Positions 29,001 through 53,082 of a stretch of 64,000 bases of DNA are shown in pieces (the first letter of the stretch is position 1; each line of letters begins with the position of its first letter). Both the position numbers and the translations under genes were made by a program. Below the pieces are notes generated by a model, which ran no database searches, was not told where the DNA came from, and saw nothing but the letters and a program-made list of their open reading frames with translations. This DNA is from Todiramphus chloris collaris (Eukaryota > Chordata > Aves > Coraciiformes > Alcedinidae): the NCBI GenBank assembly GCA_025345505.1, contig JANVCC010000073.1:7503933-7567932 (forward strand), given 5' to 3'.

Positions 29001-29389
29001 CAAACCAACAGGAATGTATTTTTATTGCTCCCTTTTTTTTTTTTTTGGCCTCCTGGGAAGAGTTTGGATTTTCTGGTGGATTGAACCACTCTGTGTTTTG
29101 CTCCAGGATAAAGGGATCTAAAATAACAGTATGAAGTGAATGTGGTTAACAGAATTTACTTCCACATAAAGGCTTTTTTTACCCAGTCAGAGTATTTATT
29201 GCAGGTGAGCCTGTGCAGAGGGATGATGGGATATGAGCCTGGGCATTTCACTCGGGCTAGTAGTAACTCTGCATGATGTGAGGAGGATAGGCACTAAGAC
29301 GAGGCACAGATGAAGCGTCTCTCGTCCAGCAGTCAGCCCGGTTATAGAGGACATGGGAACTTTTAGGAATGCAGGAGCAGGATCATATT

Positions 29390-29403
29390 GTATATATATA
29401 TAT
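29390..29403. repeat. (TA)n microsatellite
   Basis: A short run of TA dinucleotides, about six to seven units, in intron 2. Confidence 0.9.
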
Positions 29404-31787
29404 GTTAACAGGGACATGCTTCCTGTGAAAAGGTGAATCACAACCCACAAAACAAAAGGGCTTGCTGTTTTTGTTCCCATAAATGTTAATTCCTCAAACC
29501 TTTCTGCGGGGGATTTAGTATTCTCGTTTATAAGGGTAAAAGTGAGTGAGAGCAGCAGGTTTGTATGTGGAGGAAATAACTGTGGCTGCAAAATAACAGA
29601 TGGAACACAGAGGGACAGTTTAACCAGGTATCATGCTTTGAAATCCAAATCTAATGACAAGCCTTTCTCCCTTCCTTTGCCTCATGAATATTCAGTATCC
29701 AGTGCAATGCTAGCCTATTGTTGATTCTTTTTATTTTTTTCAGTGGAGAAGCACATCTCCATGCTTCACTGTGATGAGAAAACTCAGTGTTGACTCTTGA
29801 CATCAACCTTTGCAGGATGTACAGCAGCCCAGGACAGACTCATCGTCTCTATGCATTGGTTGCCTGCTATGTGTGGTGGCCAGAGACACAGAATTGTCAG
29901 TGTACTTGACTCCAGACAAACTCTGGAGTTAAGTGAAGGTGCCAGCATGTCTAGCATGTCTGTATTTTATGGAAGGCCCTCTCTTGCTATATTGCCAACA
30001 TATTCAATGCCTGGAAACATTTGCAAACAATGGCCTCCAACAAAGGAGCTGTGGCTGTGCAGAGGAAGCTCGCTAACTGGGATTGACGTCAGTGGGGATG
30101 GATGCTGACCAGACCCCGCATCTGTCAGGCTAGTGCTCTTCACTGCCCATCTGCGCTCGGCCACGGTGGTCTGTCCGCAGCGGGTCTGGTGGGGGGGTGT
30201 CCCATTTGTCTTCTTCCTGAGGTTCGTTATAATCTATAAATCCTATCATTGTGGTTTATGAGAAAAAGCTTTGCGGTCCCAGGAGTGCTTCCACAGAAGG
30301 AGGACACTTATAAATACACAAAAACTCAGCAGGATTTATTTTTCTGTAAAAGAAAACATGACTGTGACATATCGCCCGAGAATGAGGAATCATTTTTCTT
30401 TGATGCAAAATTGCTTAGTCTTAGAAATAACACTCATATGCAATTTTGTGCAGGTAGAACCTGGGTTTTAAAATGACATCAGCCTAGCTTTTAATTTTAC
30501 AGGTATGAATTGCACCTGCAAATCATTTTGTCTGCAAACTGCAGCATTTCATACTTGATTTCCTGATTTCCTATGGTTTACTTAACTGATGTCAGCTTGT
30601 TATTCCAATATACAGCTTTGCAGGCACAACTGTTTCAGGAAGAAAATTGCACTCTCAAAGCTTCTGAACCATTTCCAAATATTTGATGGAAGTGAGGAGT
30701 TAAGACGTGTAGCCAATCCACTGCTCATATGAATCTTTTGATACTACCCTCCAGTATGAGGTTAATGTTGGTTATCATGGCAAAACACTGCATCTGTGGT
30801 GTCTGTTGAGCAACGTGGTCTCACCAAGCCAAGAAACTGTGCAATTTACAGCAGGATTGCTGTTTGTGTTTCTAATACACATTCTTCTGAACCCCATTTT
30901 GTCAGTCTCAGTATCAAGTTGGCTCTTAATAGCTTTATTCCCTATCATCTCCCTTTTCCTAGCTTTGTTTTCAAAATCTAGCCACTTACCTAGTCTAAAA
31001 TTACCAGTTATCTGTTGCTTAATAAAGATAGTGGGGGGTGGGCATTTCACTAGAGAAGTGTGTGTACGTAGGTAGACACATGCAGCCAAAGCTCTGGGAC
31101 AGTTCTTGCCCACCACGACAGAAGAATACATTTTAAATATCAAATCCCCGCATACTTTCCTGGAGGCAGCTGAGATACAGTTAACTCAGATGCAGTAAAA
31201 ATTTTAAAAACTAAGCATTTCACAACATTCGGCTTTAGTTTCTTGGCAGCCACACAGAGGTTGCCAGATTGATGTAGTGACACCCAGAGTTTTTTCTTTA
31301 CCCCCAGGTGAGCCAGAGCGTGTGGGGTGGGAAGATGGGGACAGCGCCATCTGCCCAGTGCCTTGAGTCCCCAGCACGTGTCAGCTCTGCATTGCAGGAC
31401 AAGAAAGTTGTTCTGGTTAGGTCACCCTGGGCCACTGTGGAGTTTTCCTAGAAAATGAGGCTTGTGGGGTGGCAACACCTATTGAACAGGAGCTGGCTGT
31501 GGACCCATAAAGTTGATGGTACGCTGTGCTCTGACAGCAGAGGTCTCGCAGCATTGCTCCTTGCTTTGTGCTACAGTGGGAAATTCTGCCCTGCAAAGGC
31601 AACTCTGAACTTCAGAGCATGGTAAGAGGATGGGTCTGACACCACATCACCAAACTTCACCTTGGTAGTTTGGCATCACTGAAAGGTTGTTGATACAGGG
31701 TGGAGCCCAGTTGTTAGATGCCTAATTTGTTGCTGTAGACAAAGTTTGCATATGTGTTTCACTTACAGTCTTTTGGTTTTTTACCAG

Positions 31788-31844
31788 GGTCGCCACGTTA
31801 AGACTGGGCAGCTAGCAGCAATCAAAGTGATGAATGTTATTGAG
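31788..31844 (+). CDS. NRK: Exon 3: catalytic lysine exon
   Basis: This 57-nt, phase 0 exon encodes 19 residues, GRHVKTGQLAAIKVMNVIE. It supplies beta strands 2 and 3 of the kinase with the ATP-anchoring Lys (K35, in AAIKVM). The acceptor is TTACCAG and the donor is GTGAGT. The GCK-IV paralogs read MDV at the end of beta 3. The MNV here is one of the features that favour NRK. Confidence 0.95.
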
Positions 31845-34800
31845 GTGAGTACAAAACCGAAAATAAAAAACCTTGTTATCAAGGTGCAAGGAAAAATAGA
31901 TCATGAGAAGGTGGATAGCTTATAAAAGGCAATCCAGTGGTATAAATTATGGTTGCTGAACAGCGAGCGGTTTGGGTTTTTTAAAGAGCTGGGAGGTGTT
32001 AACACAACCAGATTTTTTGATTGTCCCTGACCAGGGGTGACAAAGCAACAAGGGAATACATTGCCATATATTTCAATGGTCTATAATAACAAAGAGAACT
32101 CTCTTCTTACTTATTTCTAGTAGATTATCTGTTTCCAGAGATAGCAAGTAAAAGATTTCCTGTGGCTCTGCACTGCCCCTGCTGTGTTTCATCACATCCT
32201 CTCCCCTCACGTGCCAACCATTCCTTAGAGTAGCTACCCGGACAGCAAGCAAGCAGGAACATGTTAGAAAAGCAAATGTAGCACTTTTTTTATTGTTATT
32301 TGACCAATGAGAGAAGGAGACAGTTTAATTGGTGCCGTCCCTGCTCACATTTATAAAGTGGTGTCAGTGCTGGAACAGGGTGATGAAGAAGTTGCTAAGT
32401 ATTGATTTTTGTTTCTCCTTTGAAGAGCGCAGCCCGTAGTGAAGCAGCTTGCCTCCTTGAGAGTCTATTACCCTGAGACCCTGAAAGGCTGGGGAGACTC
32501 CCAGTTTCCTCAAGTTTACTGGAAATCTGTAGTTTAGTAGCATGCACCTAGTCTCACTGAAGACCAGCTCCCTATTCTGTCGGTCTGACAGGCTAGGTAT
32601 GGAGTGCAGATCTCCAAGGCAGAGTCCTCTCGCGATACTGTGGAAGAGTTACTGCCTGCAATAAAAACCAGGGCCAAGTCTGCCAGTGGTGCATCTACAT
32701 GTCGTGTTTTGGGCAAGCACAAGCAAGCCTTGCCTGGGTTTTTGTGTGTCTTTTGATTGTCTTGGAAGAAAGGCAGCAGAACGAGTTGGTGTCTGCATGG
32801 GCCTTGTCACATAGAGCAGGTCCAGGACAGTTCTCTCTGCTGATGGTGTGGGAATCCAGCCCTGAGCAGCAAGTGGTCTGAATTGCACGTTGGTTTTTTG
32901 AATTTAGATGCTACTATAATGCTTTTATCAAGCATATCTACAGGCTTATTTGGCCATTGCTGCTACCTTGTAAAATATGCACGTGTGGTTGAATTACCAG
33001 GTTCTCTGTGCACAGAGGAGGGTGTATTTTTAAAATGAGTGTCAGATTAGATTGGTGAGATCATCAGGTGCTTTGGCTTTAGAAAACAGCAGTCACCAAA
33101 CGTGAGGCTGCTGTATTTTAGAATGAAGAGGGGATAGGATTTGGGGCTCAGAGAGATTCCTGAGATCAGAGCAGCTTTGTGTTTTGACAGAGGTGCCAAA
33201 AGAACAAGGGACTCACAAGTGATCCAGAGCTGCCGCATGGACTGATTTCATGCTTTGCTGGGTCAGTCCACAGTGTGCGAGGGCTGGCCAAAGATGTCAC
33301 TTGTGGGCTGTCATGTTAACACTAGTGACTGTCCCTTCCTTGATGAAACAATTGAAGAAAAAACTGCAGGAAGAGAACCTTGGAAAGATTTCCTTCCCTT
33401 TGCTATACATAACACAGTTGTCTTTGTAAGCACCAAATTGTAGCATCCAGAAGTGATTCCTGCTTGTGGAAATAAAACTTAAATGGAGGTCAGCCTTGTG
33501 GTCCAGCTTCAGGAATTCATATTAATAGACTTACGTGATTCTGGGGACAAAACCCAGCTGTTTAGGTCTGATTTGCTGCTTTCTTGCAGGCTAGAGAGCC
33601 AGCATCATCCTGGGGAACGTGTCCCGTTGCTGCAGGGTCAATTATAGCAGATCATGCTGTTTTCACATTGAGTCACTTAACGTGAAAGGAACTGTGATCA
33701 TTTGAGAGTTGAGTGGTGAGCATCTTGGTGCAGACACCTGGAGAGGTTTTCCCTGGTGCTCTTCTCCCACTAATCCAGTGGGGCTGAACAAATCCAGTTC
33801 AGATGTCCATGAGTGTTTCTGCTCTCTGCCCCTGGCGCAGGGGGAGTGCAAGGCTTTCTCCTGTTATTTCCACTTTCTTGATGCAGGGTTGGCCGTGTTC
33901 CTGCTGCTAGGGCACAGGCTGCCAGACCTGGATGCAATCCTCTGCTTTGTCACTGGTTTCCTCCAGGCTCTCGGCACTGCCTCTGCACGATGTTGGGAGA
34001 CCAGTGCAGGAGTGATTCAGGCAGTTGCTGCTGGTTGTTCCTGCAGCTGTCTGCTTTGCCCTGGGGTTGTCCTCTCCTCAGTCACCACATCTCACAGCTC
34101 AGTATGCTATGGTAAACCGTTTCAGGTCTGCGTGCAGCAGCAGGGTGGGGTTGACAGCTGTGGTCTCGAGCCTTTCAGACACCTCATTGCAAATTCTCAG
34201 AGCTCTCAGGCTGAGCCATATGGCTGCAAGAAATGGGGTTACTGCTTGTCTCCTGAGATGATCCATCTGGCCACGGACCGTGCTGCTGGTCTCTTGTAGC
34301 ACAGAGTAGATGGGCTGGTTGAAGCCAGTGTGCTCCTGCTCTGCAATTGCAGTAGGTTAGAGAATGGATACAGCTCAGGCTGATGCTGTACATGTCCAGG
34401 GCATCTCTGAAGCTCAGTTCACCTGTAAAACAGCAATAGTTTTCCTCTGCTTCATAGCATTTGGTTACTGAAGCCTCTCACAACAGTAGTGGGTCCTTGC
34501 TGTAATGCCGAAATCCTTTCAATCCCCAGAATTTCAGTGTCATAAATGCAGAGCCTGTCAAGGATTCAGTATTCCTCTTGCATTGTTAGTCTGCTCAGGT
34601 TTAAGTTATTTTCTGATCCTTTGGTCTTGAAAAGGTAGCTTGAGGCATTAAATAAAATCTTCAAAATATTGAAATCCTCGTCTCCAATGTCCTGCCTATA
34701 AATTGCACCTGAGAGCAACATCTCACATGGAGTTTGGCTTGTGAGAAATGGAGGCTGTCATAGTAAACCTGCTTGAGTGAGACAGGAGGCTTCTAGCCCC

Positions 34801-36234
34801 TGTGGCCATTTTCATCTTTGGGTGATTATGTGATCTGATCAGTGCTGCGCAGGGAACAGTTTTCTTAGGGAGTGAAAATCTCATGTGGTAGAAAATAGGA
34901 AGATTAAAAAAATAAAATCAAGGCAAATTCAGTCTTTTTCTCCTCACCCATCTTCAAAAAAAAGTGAAGAGCTGAATGCCTGAATTGGCCTTGGCATTTG
35001 TGTACCTGCTTAGAGGACTCCCTGATTCAAGCCTCCAGTAGATCTCTCATTCAAAGTGGGGCAAATCCAGCATCTGGGTTTGACAGAGCCCCATGCCAGT
35101 GTAGGCTGGTAGTGATTTGGTCACTAATCTGCTCAGTAACAGATCAGTGTTGTCTGACTTTGGAGAGGATAGGATTGAACAAGGATATCTTGTATCCTAG
35201 GGGTCTGAGCTACTTCCTTGCTACTTGGATATTTGGCAGTGGAGTTCTCTCCCCTAGCATCATGTTTTCATCACTAGAAAGTCCAACCTAAGAAGTCTTT
35301 CAGGTAACCAGCGCATTTCTGTCAAAAGATTCTATTTCACCAAATGTACAGTTCTTTTTTTTCTGGCAAGGTATCATTTAATCAGAAATTCCCTGACCAG
35401 CTCCAGCTGTGATTGTTCAGCTCTAAGATCTGGGGCACAGGAATTGCTGAGCAAATCTGCCCTTCCCTGTCATGAGCTGCAGCTCAGGGCTAGTTTCTCA
35501 AGAGCGGCAGCAGGATGCTGTGGTCATTGCAAGATCCTCTGGACATCTGTCAGGAAGTGTTGCCGTGCCGTGGAGCAAGGGGAGCCCTTTGAAATGATTG
35601 AAGGGGAGTTGCCGGCGACGTGCGCTGATGTGCCTCTCCACGCAGGCTCTGCTTCCTGTTATCTGACGGTGCCAAGCAAGCACAGAGCTTGCAAAGAGAT
35701 TGAATTCTTGCTGCTTTTCTCTTCAGCTATCAGTGCAGGTGATCAGAGAGCTCTTCTACAGCGGGTCATTCTCTGTCCTTGCTTTCAGTCTTTCTAGATA
35801 GCAAAATAACATTTAAATGAGAAACATGTCATTAGAACTGTCCCAGTGCTAAGGAGTCTTTTGGTGGAGTGTTTATCAGCTGATGATCTTGTTTCCATTT
35901 GAGGTCAGAGACATGTGCTTTCTAGTTCTTTGTTTCCTAATCTCATTGCAGATAGGCGCACATGTTCAAAAATAGCCTTTGATCATGAACCTGTCATCTT
36001 TGTGCATGCAGCCATCTGTGCCCAGAAACGCAGTGGTTTGTGAAAGCAAACAGCTTTTTGCACCTGCACATCTGCAAGCTTATTTCTTTTTCTTAAGCAG
36101 CATGATTTATAAGCAGGTTTCTAGACCTCTGGGAGACTTGGCTGACAAGAGGCATGATGGAAAGTGGAAATTCTGAGCGTGTGCATGCACTGAAAAGTTG
36201 AGGGTGCTTTGTTCCCAGTCGCCCTACTTGAAGG

Positions 36235-36400
36235 ATGTATGTAGTGCTGAGACTTAGCAAGTCCAGGTTCAGTTCCTAGCTGGGCCTTAGACATGGCCCA
36301 TGGGACAGAATAGCTCACATTTACCCTTCTGCCTTGGTTTCTCCATGTAAAATAGAGTAATTTTTCCAGAACTCGCTCAAGCACTGAGAACACAGAGTAC
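36235..36400 (+). mobile_element. Possible MIR-family SINE relic
   Basis: GGTTCAGTTCCTAGCTGGGC, then TGCCTTGGTTTCTCCATGTA and AAATAGAG resemble the tRNA-derived B-box and the CAGTTTCCTCATCTGTAAAA core of MIR elements. The relic is ancient and heavily diverged, and its boundaries are approximate. Confidence 0.5.
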
Positions 36401-39109
36401 TTTTTGTCTGTGAAATGCTCACCTGCTCTCCTGTATAACCCTTTACCTTACAGATTGATCAGTATTTGAAGCTGCATCTCTGTCTTTGGAGGATGCAAGA
36501 GTTTGGCTTTGGGGGTTTCTGCTCAGCAGTGGTGAGGTTCGGCAGGAAAGCCTACTGTGCAGTCTAAGCATTGTCTTCCCAAGGCACTTGTCCCCTACCT
36601 GAGCAGCGTACAGCAGTGCGAGCCAGATAACTGCCTCTATGGCAAAGGAAGAAGAGGCAGGTGCAGGGACGGAGCAGGTTCCAGCTTTTTGGGTAAATAG
36701 ACAAGGACCTGAGATAAAGCAAGAATTTGGATCATCTTGCTGGTGTTGGGAAAAGAGCATTACACGTGTGCAGCTACACTTTGCTCTTGCCAGTGGGCGT
36801 GGAAGAGCCTACCTGGTATTCCAGCTGTGTTCATAAACAGGCACTTGCTTACTGTTTTACTTGTTGTAAAAAAAATTGAGGCAAGATTGCAGAGGAATAG
36901 AAAGTACTCGTCTGAGAGCTGTTCCGACATCCAGCAAATTAATTGGGCAAAGGAAGAAGAGCTGAAAAAGAGGCAGTAGCTCTGAGGAAGTGGTTGAGAT
37001 CTGCCAGCTCCTCGAGGGCAGCTTTGCGAAAGCTTCAGGCTGGTTGCTGGGGTTGTAGCAGGGAAGCTCCACCTCTGCAAAGTTCATGTAGATGGGCAGA
37101 GTTGAAAAAAAACACAAACAACCTTAATAAGATCTGAAGAGATCTTAAGTAATTTGGGGAAAGTCTTTAGCAAAGATTTATGTTGCTCTTCCACATGTTT
37201 GGTTGCCCTAGCAGAAGGAGTGGGAGCGGGCAGAATGCAGGAGGAGCAGCAGGGAGAGGAAACAAGTCTGTCCTGTTCTTTTTTCCTGATTTGGTTTTTT
37301 TTTTGTTTGTTTGCCTGTTGATGGTTGTTTTCTTTTCTCCGTTTGTCCCACTTTCTGTCCTTCTTCCCTACGGATCCATTACCAAAAACTCATATCAGTG
37401 ACAGGACCCTTGTGGTCAGGTCCAGGGTGGTGGTTCCCATGTTCCCATGTCCTTATTCTCTGCTTCCTCCTCCTCCTCACCTGCCTGTTTCTACCCTTTC
37501 ATGTGCACTAGCTGGAGACCCAAAGTGAGTAGAGCTTTGTTTCCCTCTCAGAAAGCATCAGCACAAGCTCTCACCTCCCTTTGATTGTGCCCTGGCCATG
37601 TGCACAGAAATAGGACTTCACTCCTGGAGGGTTTCCCACGTGCTGTCTGGGAGTCAGCTTGGATTTCTCTCGGAGGCTTCAGGTCCTGCTCTGTGGTCTT
37701 CCTTACCCGTACTAATTAAGTCATACAGGGCTGTATCAAGCCAAGGATTAAGGGTCCTCCTTTCTTCTTAATTGCAAACAAATGATAAATGAACTATCTA
37801 GTGTAGTGTGTGTGGCTTGAGAGCCCATGTTCAACAAAGGGGCTGTTCTGAAACCTGAAAGCTCATTTTGCTTCAAGTGGAGTTATTTTATGTTTCCCAT
37901 TTCCTAAAGCTTAAAACAATTAGGCTTTGGTCTGGTAACGTGTCTCCTGTGGATTGATGTTGCTGGGGAAAACTTACCGGTCCCTTCTGTTCTGTTGGGA
38001 GTGACTTTTGAGTGGTTGGATTTAATAAGACACATTGTATGTGTATGCTTGAAGGAATTTCACTTCAGTCTGTCAGGCTCTAGTGTTTCGATACAGGAAG
38101 AAAGGACAACATAGCTGGTTTTGTAAGCAGTCAGTTGTGCTGGTTAAAGGAATATTTTGGTGTCAAAGCTACTGGAAAATAGTGGAAAAGTGCAGAAAAA
38201 TGTCTTGTGAGGCTGAGCTGTTCTTGCTCCCTCTTTTCTTTCCCTGCGGCTAGTAAGTGCTGACTGGGATGTTTTGCAGCAAGGTAAATTAATTTTCAAC
38301 TTCGTCATACTCCTTTTAACCTTTTTTAAGGATACCTTGCAGCACCACTCGCTTCCTATTAAAGCAAACAAGGCAGCAAAATCTACATGTGTTCCCCGGC
38401 GTGTTGTGCACCGTTTCTCATGGTGGCAGCAGAGCACACAGGCTGGCTCTGGGAGGACCTCTTCAGGTCAGGCAGTTCCCTCTGAAAAAGGGCATTTCCT
38501 TCTCATGGAAACTTGTGTTTCCTTTAACTGTCTTATGTTGCACGGTGCTGTACTGGGCAGAAGAACTGTCTGCCCTGAAGAGAGTGAAAAAAAGACAGTG
38601 GGAAAACAGAGCTAGCTAGTGCCTGGAAGGAGATGTCTTGGGGTGTACTAGCCCCCAGCATGCCAGAGGCTTAACTGGTGGCATGATGTTCGGAAAGGGA
38701 AAAAAACTCCATGGTCCAGGTCAGGTAGCCTCACAACTGTAAGGAAGGAGCAGATTCTAACTCTGCGCTGGCTCTAGAGTTTGGTTTGTGGCGAGTCGCC
38801 TCCTTCTTGGCTTTGATTTCCTCCCAGCATGACCCTCCACGGGACTGGGAAGACAAACTGGCTGATGTGTGCATTAAACATGTTTCCAAGTATTTAAGTA
38901 ATGGCGTGTCAAGAGTGGTTTTTGGGGGAGTAACAGGTCCTGTCTAACCCCCCCTGAGGACACCCAGGGGGTCTATACCCAGGGTTATACCCAAATCGAG
39001 ACATTTTTGATTCTTAGGTCAAACCCTAGTGATTCATTGGTTTAGGCTGATGGATCAGGGTGATTCAGTCATTGGGTTTTAAGAACCTGTCCTTCAGTTG
39101 CAGACTCGT

Positions 39110-39270
39110 AATCACAGGATAACTTGGGTTGGATGGAGCCTCAGGAGGTCTCTGGTCCAACCTCCTGCTCAAAGCAAGAATCAGCCATGGGATCAAGACA
39201 GGTTGCTTAAGGCTGGTTCCAGATGGGTGTTGAAAGCCTCCAAAGACAGAGGTTGCCCAGCAGCTCTGAG
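39110..39270 (-). mobile_element. CR1 LINE 3'-end fragment near exon 4
   Basis: The complement of a CR1 terminal region is readable: ATCACAGGATAACTTGGGTT, GGTCCAACCTCCTGCTCAAA and AGACAGAGGTTGCCCAGCAG. It stops roughly 60 bp before the exon 4 acceptor, so it reaches the part of the intron where the branch point lies. Confidence 0.82.
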
Positions 39271-39331
39271 TAGCCCTGGAACTCAGTGATTTCTGATCAC
39301 CTAAGGAGCCTTCTGCTCTCTGTTGCTCTAG

Positions 39332-45621
<6,290 letters not shown>

Positions 45622-45923
45622 TGAAATCCTGCTCAAGTACTGAAACTGAAAAGTTCAAACTTCCCTCCTTTTAAACAGCAATAATATTGTAACTGTATAA
45701 ATAGAGATATTTGTAATGTAGCTCTCTCTAAGACTGGAGTTTTATTATGGATACTTTTGTTTGAGTTGTTAATACATGAAATGCAATTTTTTGAAATTCT
45801 ATGCAAAAATCTAATGATACATGGAGGTTGCAGGTCAGGATAGAAAAGAAAGGAACAGGAAAATTAGGAAGGAATACCTGAAGTAGTGTAATACTAATAT
45901 GACAATATTCTTATATTTCAGTC

Positions 45924-46176
45924 TGTGCCTATTGACTCTTGTCCTGTCATTAGGCACCACTCAGAAATCTGGCTTGGTCTTCTTTACTCTCCTCTCACCA
46001 GGAATTTGTACGTGTCTAGGAGATCCTCCTGATCCTTCTCTTCACCAGGATGAATAGTTCAATCTCTCTTAGCCCAGAGCCTCCCAGCTCCAATCCCTCA
46101 AACATCTTTGTAGCCCTTCGCTGCACCCACTCCAATATGTCCATCACTTTGTTGTAGTGGGGAGCCCAGCACAGCT
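45924..46176 (-). mobile_element. CR1 LINE fragment, antisense
   Basis: The complement of the CR1 ORF2 C-terminus is readable: CTTGTCCTGTCATTAGGCAC, TCTCTCTTAGCCCAGAGCCT and GTAGCCCTTCGCTGCACCCA. It is truncated at both ends. Confidence 0.82.
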
Positions 46177-46660
46177 GTCAAGCACTTTTTCTGGTTCTCC
46201 TCCCAGTTCTTATGCTGATGCTATTCTGAAGAGACATTCAAAGCTTATTCTTTGCCCTCTGGCCTGTTTCCAGCAGTGTTTTCTTTTGTATGTCTACACT
46301 TACCATGCAGGATGTTTTGCAGGGGTGGCTTTCTGAGCAGCCATCTTCTGAGTGACCCTCCAGTTGCTCTTTTGCTTGAGGTGCTCTCTGGGTTGCCACT
46401 TTGCACCTCTTGTTCTAATTGTGGCTTCAAAAATATTTATTAGAAGAACCTGTTACTGCTTCCATGTTCTAGTGATTCAGAGGCTGTCATTCTCCTTTGC
46501 TGAGACCTTCTGTGCAGCACTGGCAGAGTGAGGTCATGCTGTGTGCGTGTCAGTCATGGCCAAAGAATGTTCTTGGATTTTATTTTTCATACCATGTAAA
46601 TCTTCTACTGAAACCTCACAAGATTAGTCTCTTGTCTTCTGATGGAGTCTTCTTGTCTCT

Positions 46661-46818
46661 GATGGAGTCCCCATCCCTGGAAGTGTTTAAAAACAGTGTG
46701 GATGTGGTGCTGAGGGACATGGTTTAGGGACCCTGGCAGTGCAGGGTGAACGGTTGGACTCGATGATCTTAAAGGTCTCTTCCAACCAGACGATTCTATG
46801 ATTCTGTTCTATGATTCA
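46661..46818 (+). mobile_element. CR1 LINE 3'-end fragment
   Basis: CCATCCCTGGAAGTGTTTAA and GGTTGGACTCGATGATCTTA are followed by the terminal repeats ATTCTATGATTCTG. This is one of the least diverged CR1 tails in the window, in the + orientation. Confidence 0.92.
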
Positions 46819-47152
46819 TTCCTGTCCCCAGTGGATTTCCTTTTCAGAACATGTACTTTTCAGAAGATAACTACATACACCCTTAATTCTTCAGTTTTCT
46901 TTGCCTTCAGTAGTAATCACAGTTCATCTGCATACATTTATGTCTGCCTCCAAATAGGTCCTGTAGGTGACAGTTAAAAACTGATCAGCAGAGGGGTGTG
47001 GAAGCACTTAGTGCTATGATTCAGAAGGTGGCATGGGGCTGGTCTTTTCTGCAGAGATTTATAACTGATATGATGAGCAAAGTAACAGGAAGCCACTCTA
47101 CTTTTCTTGCTGTTCAGAAAAAAAAGTAAATAAATATAACAAATGAGTGAAA

Positions 47153-47203
47153 ACATACACACAAGTATATATACACACACACATATATCTATTTATATAT
47201 ACA
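47153..47203. repeat. CA/TA microsatellite
   Basis: Mixed ACACAC and TATATA runs cover about 50 bp, probably variable in length. Confidence 0.88.
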
Positions 47204-48318
47204 TGGACCTTTGCAAACACTGCTGTCATCCTCCCTTTCACCTGTCTGCCTCTTGTGCTTTGAAACTCCAAGTAAAAGTGTTTGTGGCCTCGTTTCTCCC
47301 TTTGTCCCCCAAACCTGCAGTACTGCACCTAGAAGGCTTTTCTAATGTTCAGTCAGTTAAATAATACTAAGTCAAGATTGTGAATCTATTGAAGTCCTAC
47401 TGATTTCATTGTCAAACGCCACCACAAACTATGATGCAAACTGCTTTTCAGCGTGTGCAGAGCAGTTTAGAGCAGCTGGACTGAGAAGGCGCTGTTGATA
47501 CAGTCAAATGTAGTTAGAGTGCCAGGCTGGGTATGAGCTGTTCTTCATGTAATCGTATATTGCTTCTAATCTGTGGAGGTTTGTCTTCTGTCACTCCCCT
47601 TTTAAAATAGTTTTAGAGAAGCCCTGCAAGTTGTTTTGGCCATGTGCCTCTCATTTGGCTACATTTAGACACAAAAAATAGTAAAATAAAGCACATGGTT
47701 AATCAAGTGGAAACCTGTGAAGTTTTCACAGTCACTGGTAGTGTTTCCAGTTTATTTTCTGTGATCAATACCTGGCCCTTAGCATCCAGATGAGCTGGTA
47801 AAGGAAACTCCACTCAAGGTTAACTGAGCTGGACATAAACTGCAGTGTAAATCAGACTGCATGGTGTGCTCTCCTTTCATGTCCCCAAAACCATATGACT
47901 GGAGACTTGGTAGACAGAAAACTCAGACCCTAAGGCCTGACTATAATTTCTGTTCCATCAGTGTATAAATTCAGCATTGACTGTTCTGAAATAAGAATTA
48001 AGACCAGTACTTTTTTTGGCCAGGAGCAGGGGGGTGAGGCACTGCTGTGTATCACTGCCTCGTGAGAGCAGTTTAAAAGATTTAAGACGTATTTAAACAG
48101 TGCCTGCTATATTCTGGCTCTTGTTTTTTGAATGCAGAAGGTTTGCATTTTGGGTCTGGCTGCTTAAATGATGAATCAGCTGTTCAGAGTTGCATGGGAA
48201 ATGGGAAGCTTCTGGCTGTTAGCACATTTCCTGAAAGCCTAGTAGGGAATGGGAGGGAGCAGAATGTATGTCACTTCAGCTAGAACAACCCAGTCTGGGA
48301 GAAATCTAGGGAAAATGT

Positions 48319-48392
48319 CAAAACAAACAAGCAAATAACAAAACTAAAACCAAAACCCCAAAAGAAAACAAGCAAATAAATAAATAAATAAG
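48319..48392. repeat. A-rich AAAC/AAAT low-complexity tract
   Basis: Repeats of AAACAAAC and then AAATAAATAAATAAATAA end 46 bp before the exon 8 boundary. They fill the zone where the branch point would usually lie. Confidence 0.9.
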
Positions 48393-48438
48393 CCTTGAAT
48401 GCTACAGTTTGCAATGTGCAATGTTTCTTTTTCTGCAG

Positions 48439-48493
48439 AGTGACCTCTGGTCTCTGGGAATCACTGCTATTGAAATGGCCGAAGGAGCTCCTC
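48439..48493 (+). CDS. NRK: Exon 8: alpha-F helix
   Basis: This 55-nt exon enters in phase 0 and leaves one nucleotide over. It encodes SDLWSLGITAIEMAEGAP. The invariant Asp of the alpha-F helix (D196) and the Trp-Ser-Leu-Gly core are present. The acceptor is TTCTGCAG and the donor is GTAAGT. Confidence 0.97.
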
Positions 48494-53009
<4,516 letters not shown>

Positions 53010-53082
53010 AAGAAACGGACTATGATTACAGTGGAAGTGAGGAGGAAGATGATGAGCTGAATGAAGATGAAGGAGAACCAAG
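53010..53082 (+). CDS. NRK: Exon 11: acidic linker
   Basis: This 73-nt exon encodes EETDYDYSGSEEEDDELNED and then EGEP, ending with two bases of a Ser codon. It matches the acidic (D/E)ETEYEYSGSEEE segment that follows the kinase in all GCK-IV proteins. The acceptor is CTTTTTTAG and the donor is GTTAAT. Confidence 0.95.

Larger units (their letters stand above)
31845..39331 (+). other. Intron 3 (7.5 kb)
   Basis: The donor is GTGAGT and the acceptor is CTCTAG. It holds a MIR-like SINE relic at about 36235-36400 and an antisense CR1 at about 39110-39270, close to the next exon. A 196-codon + strand open frame at 33709-34299 has no recognisable domain and is probably chance. The rest shows nothing I can identify. 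Confidence 0.82.
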
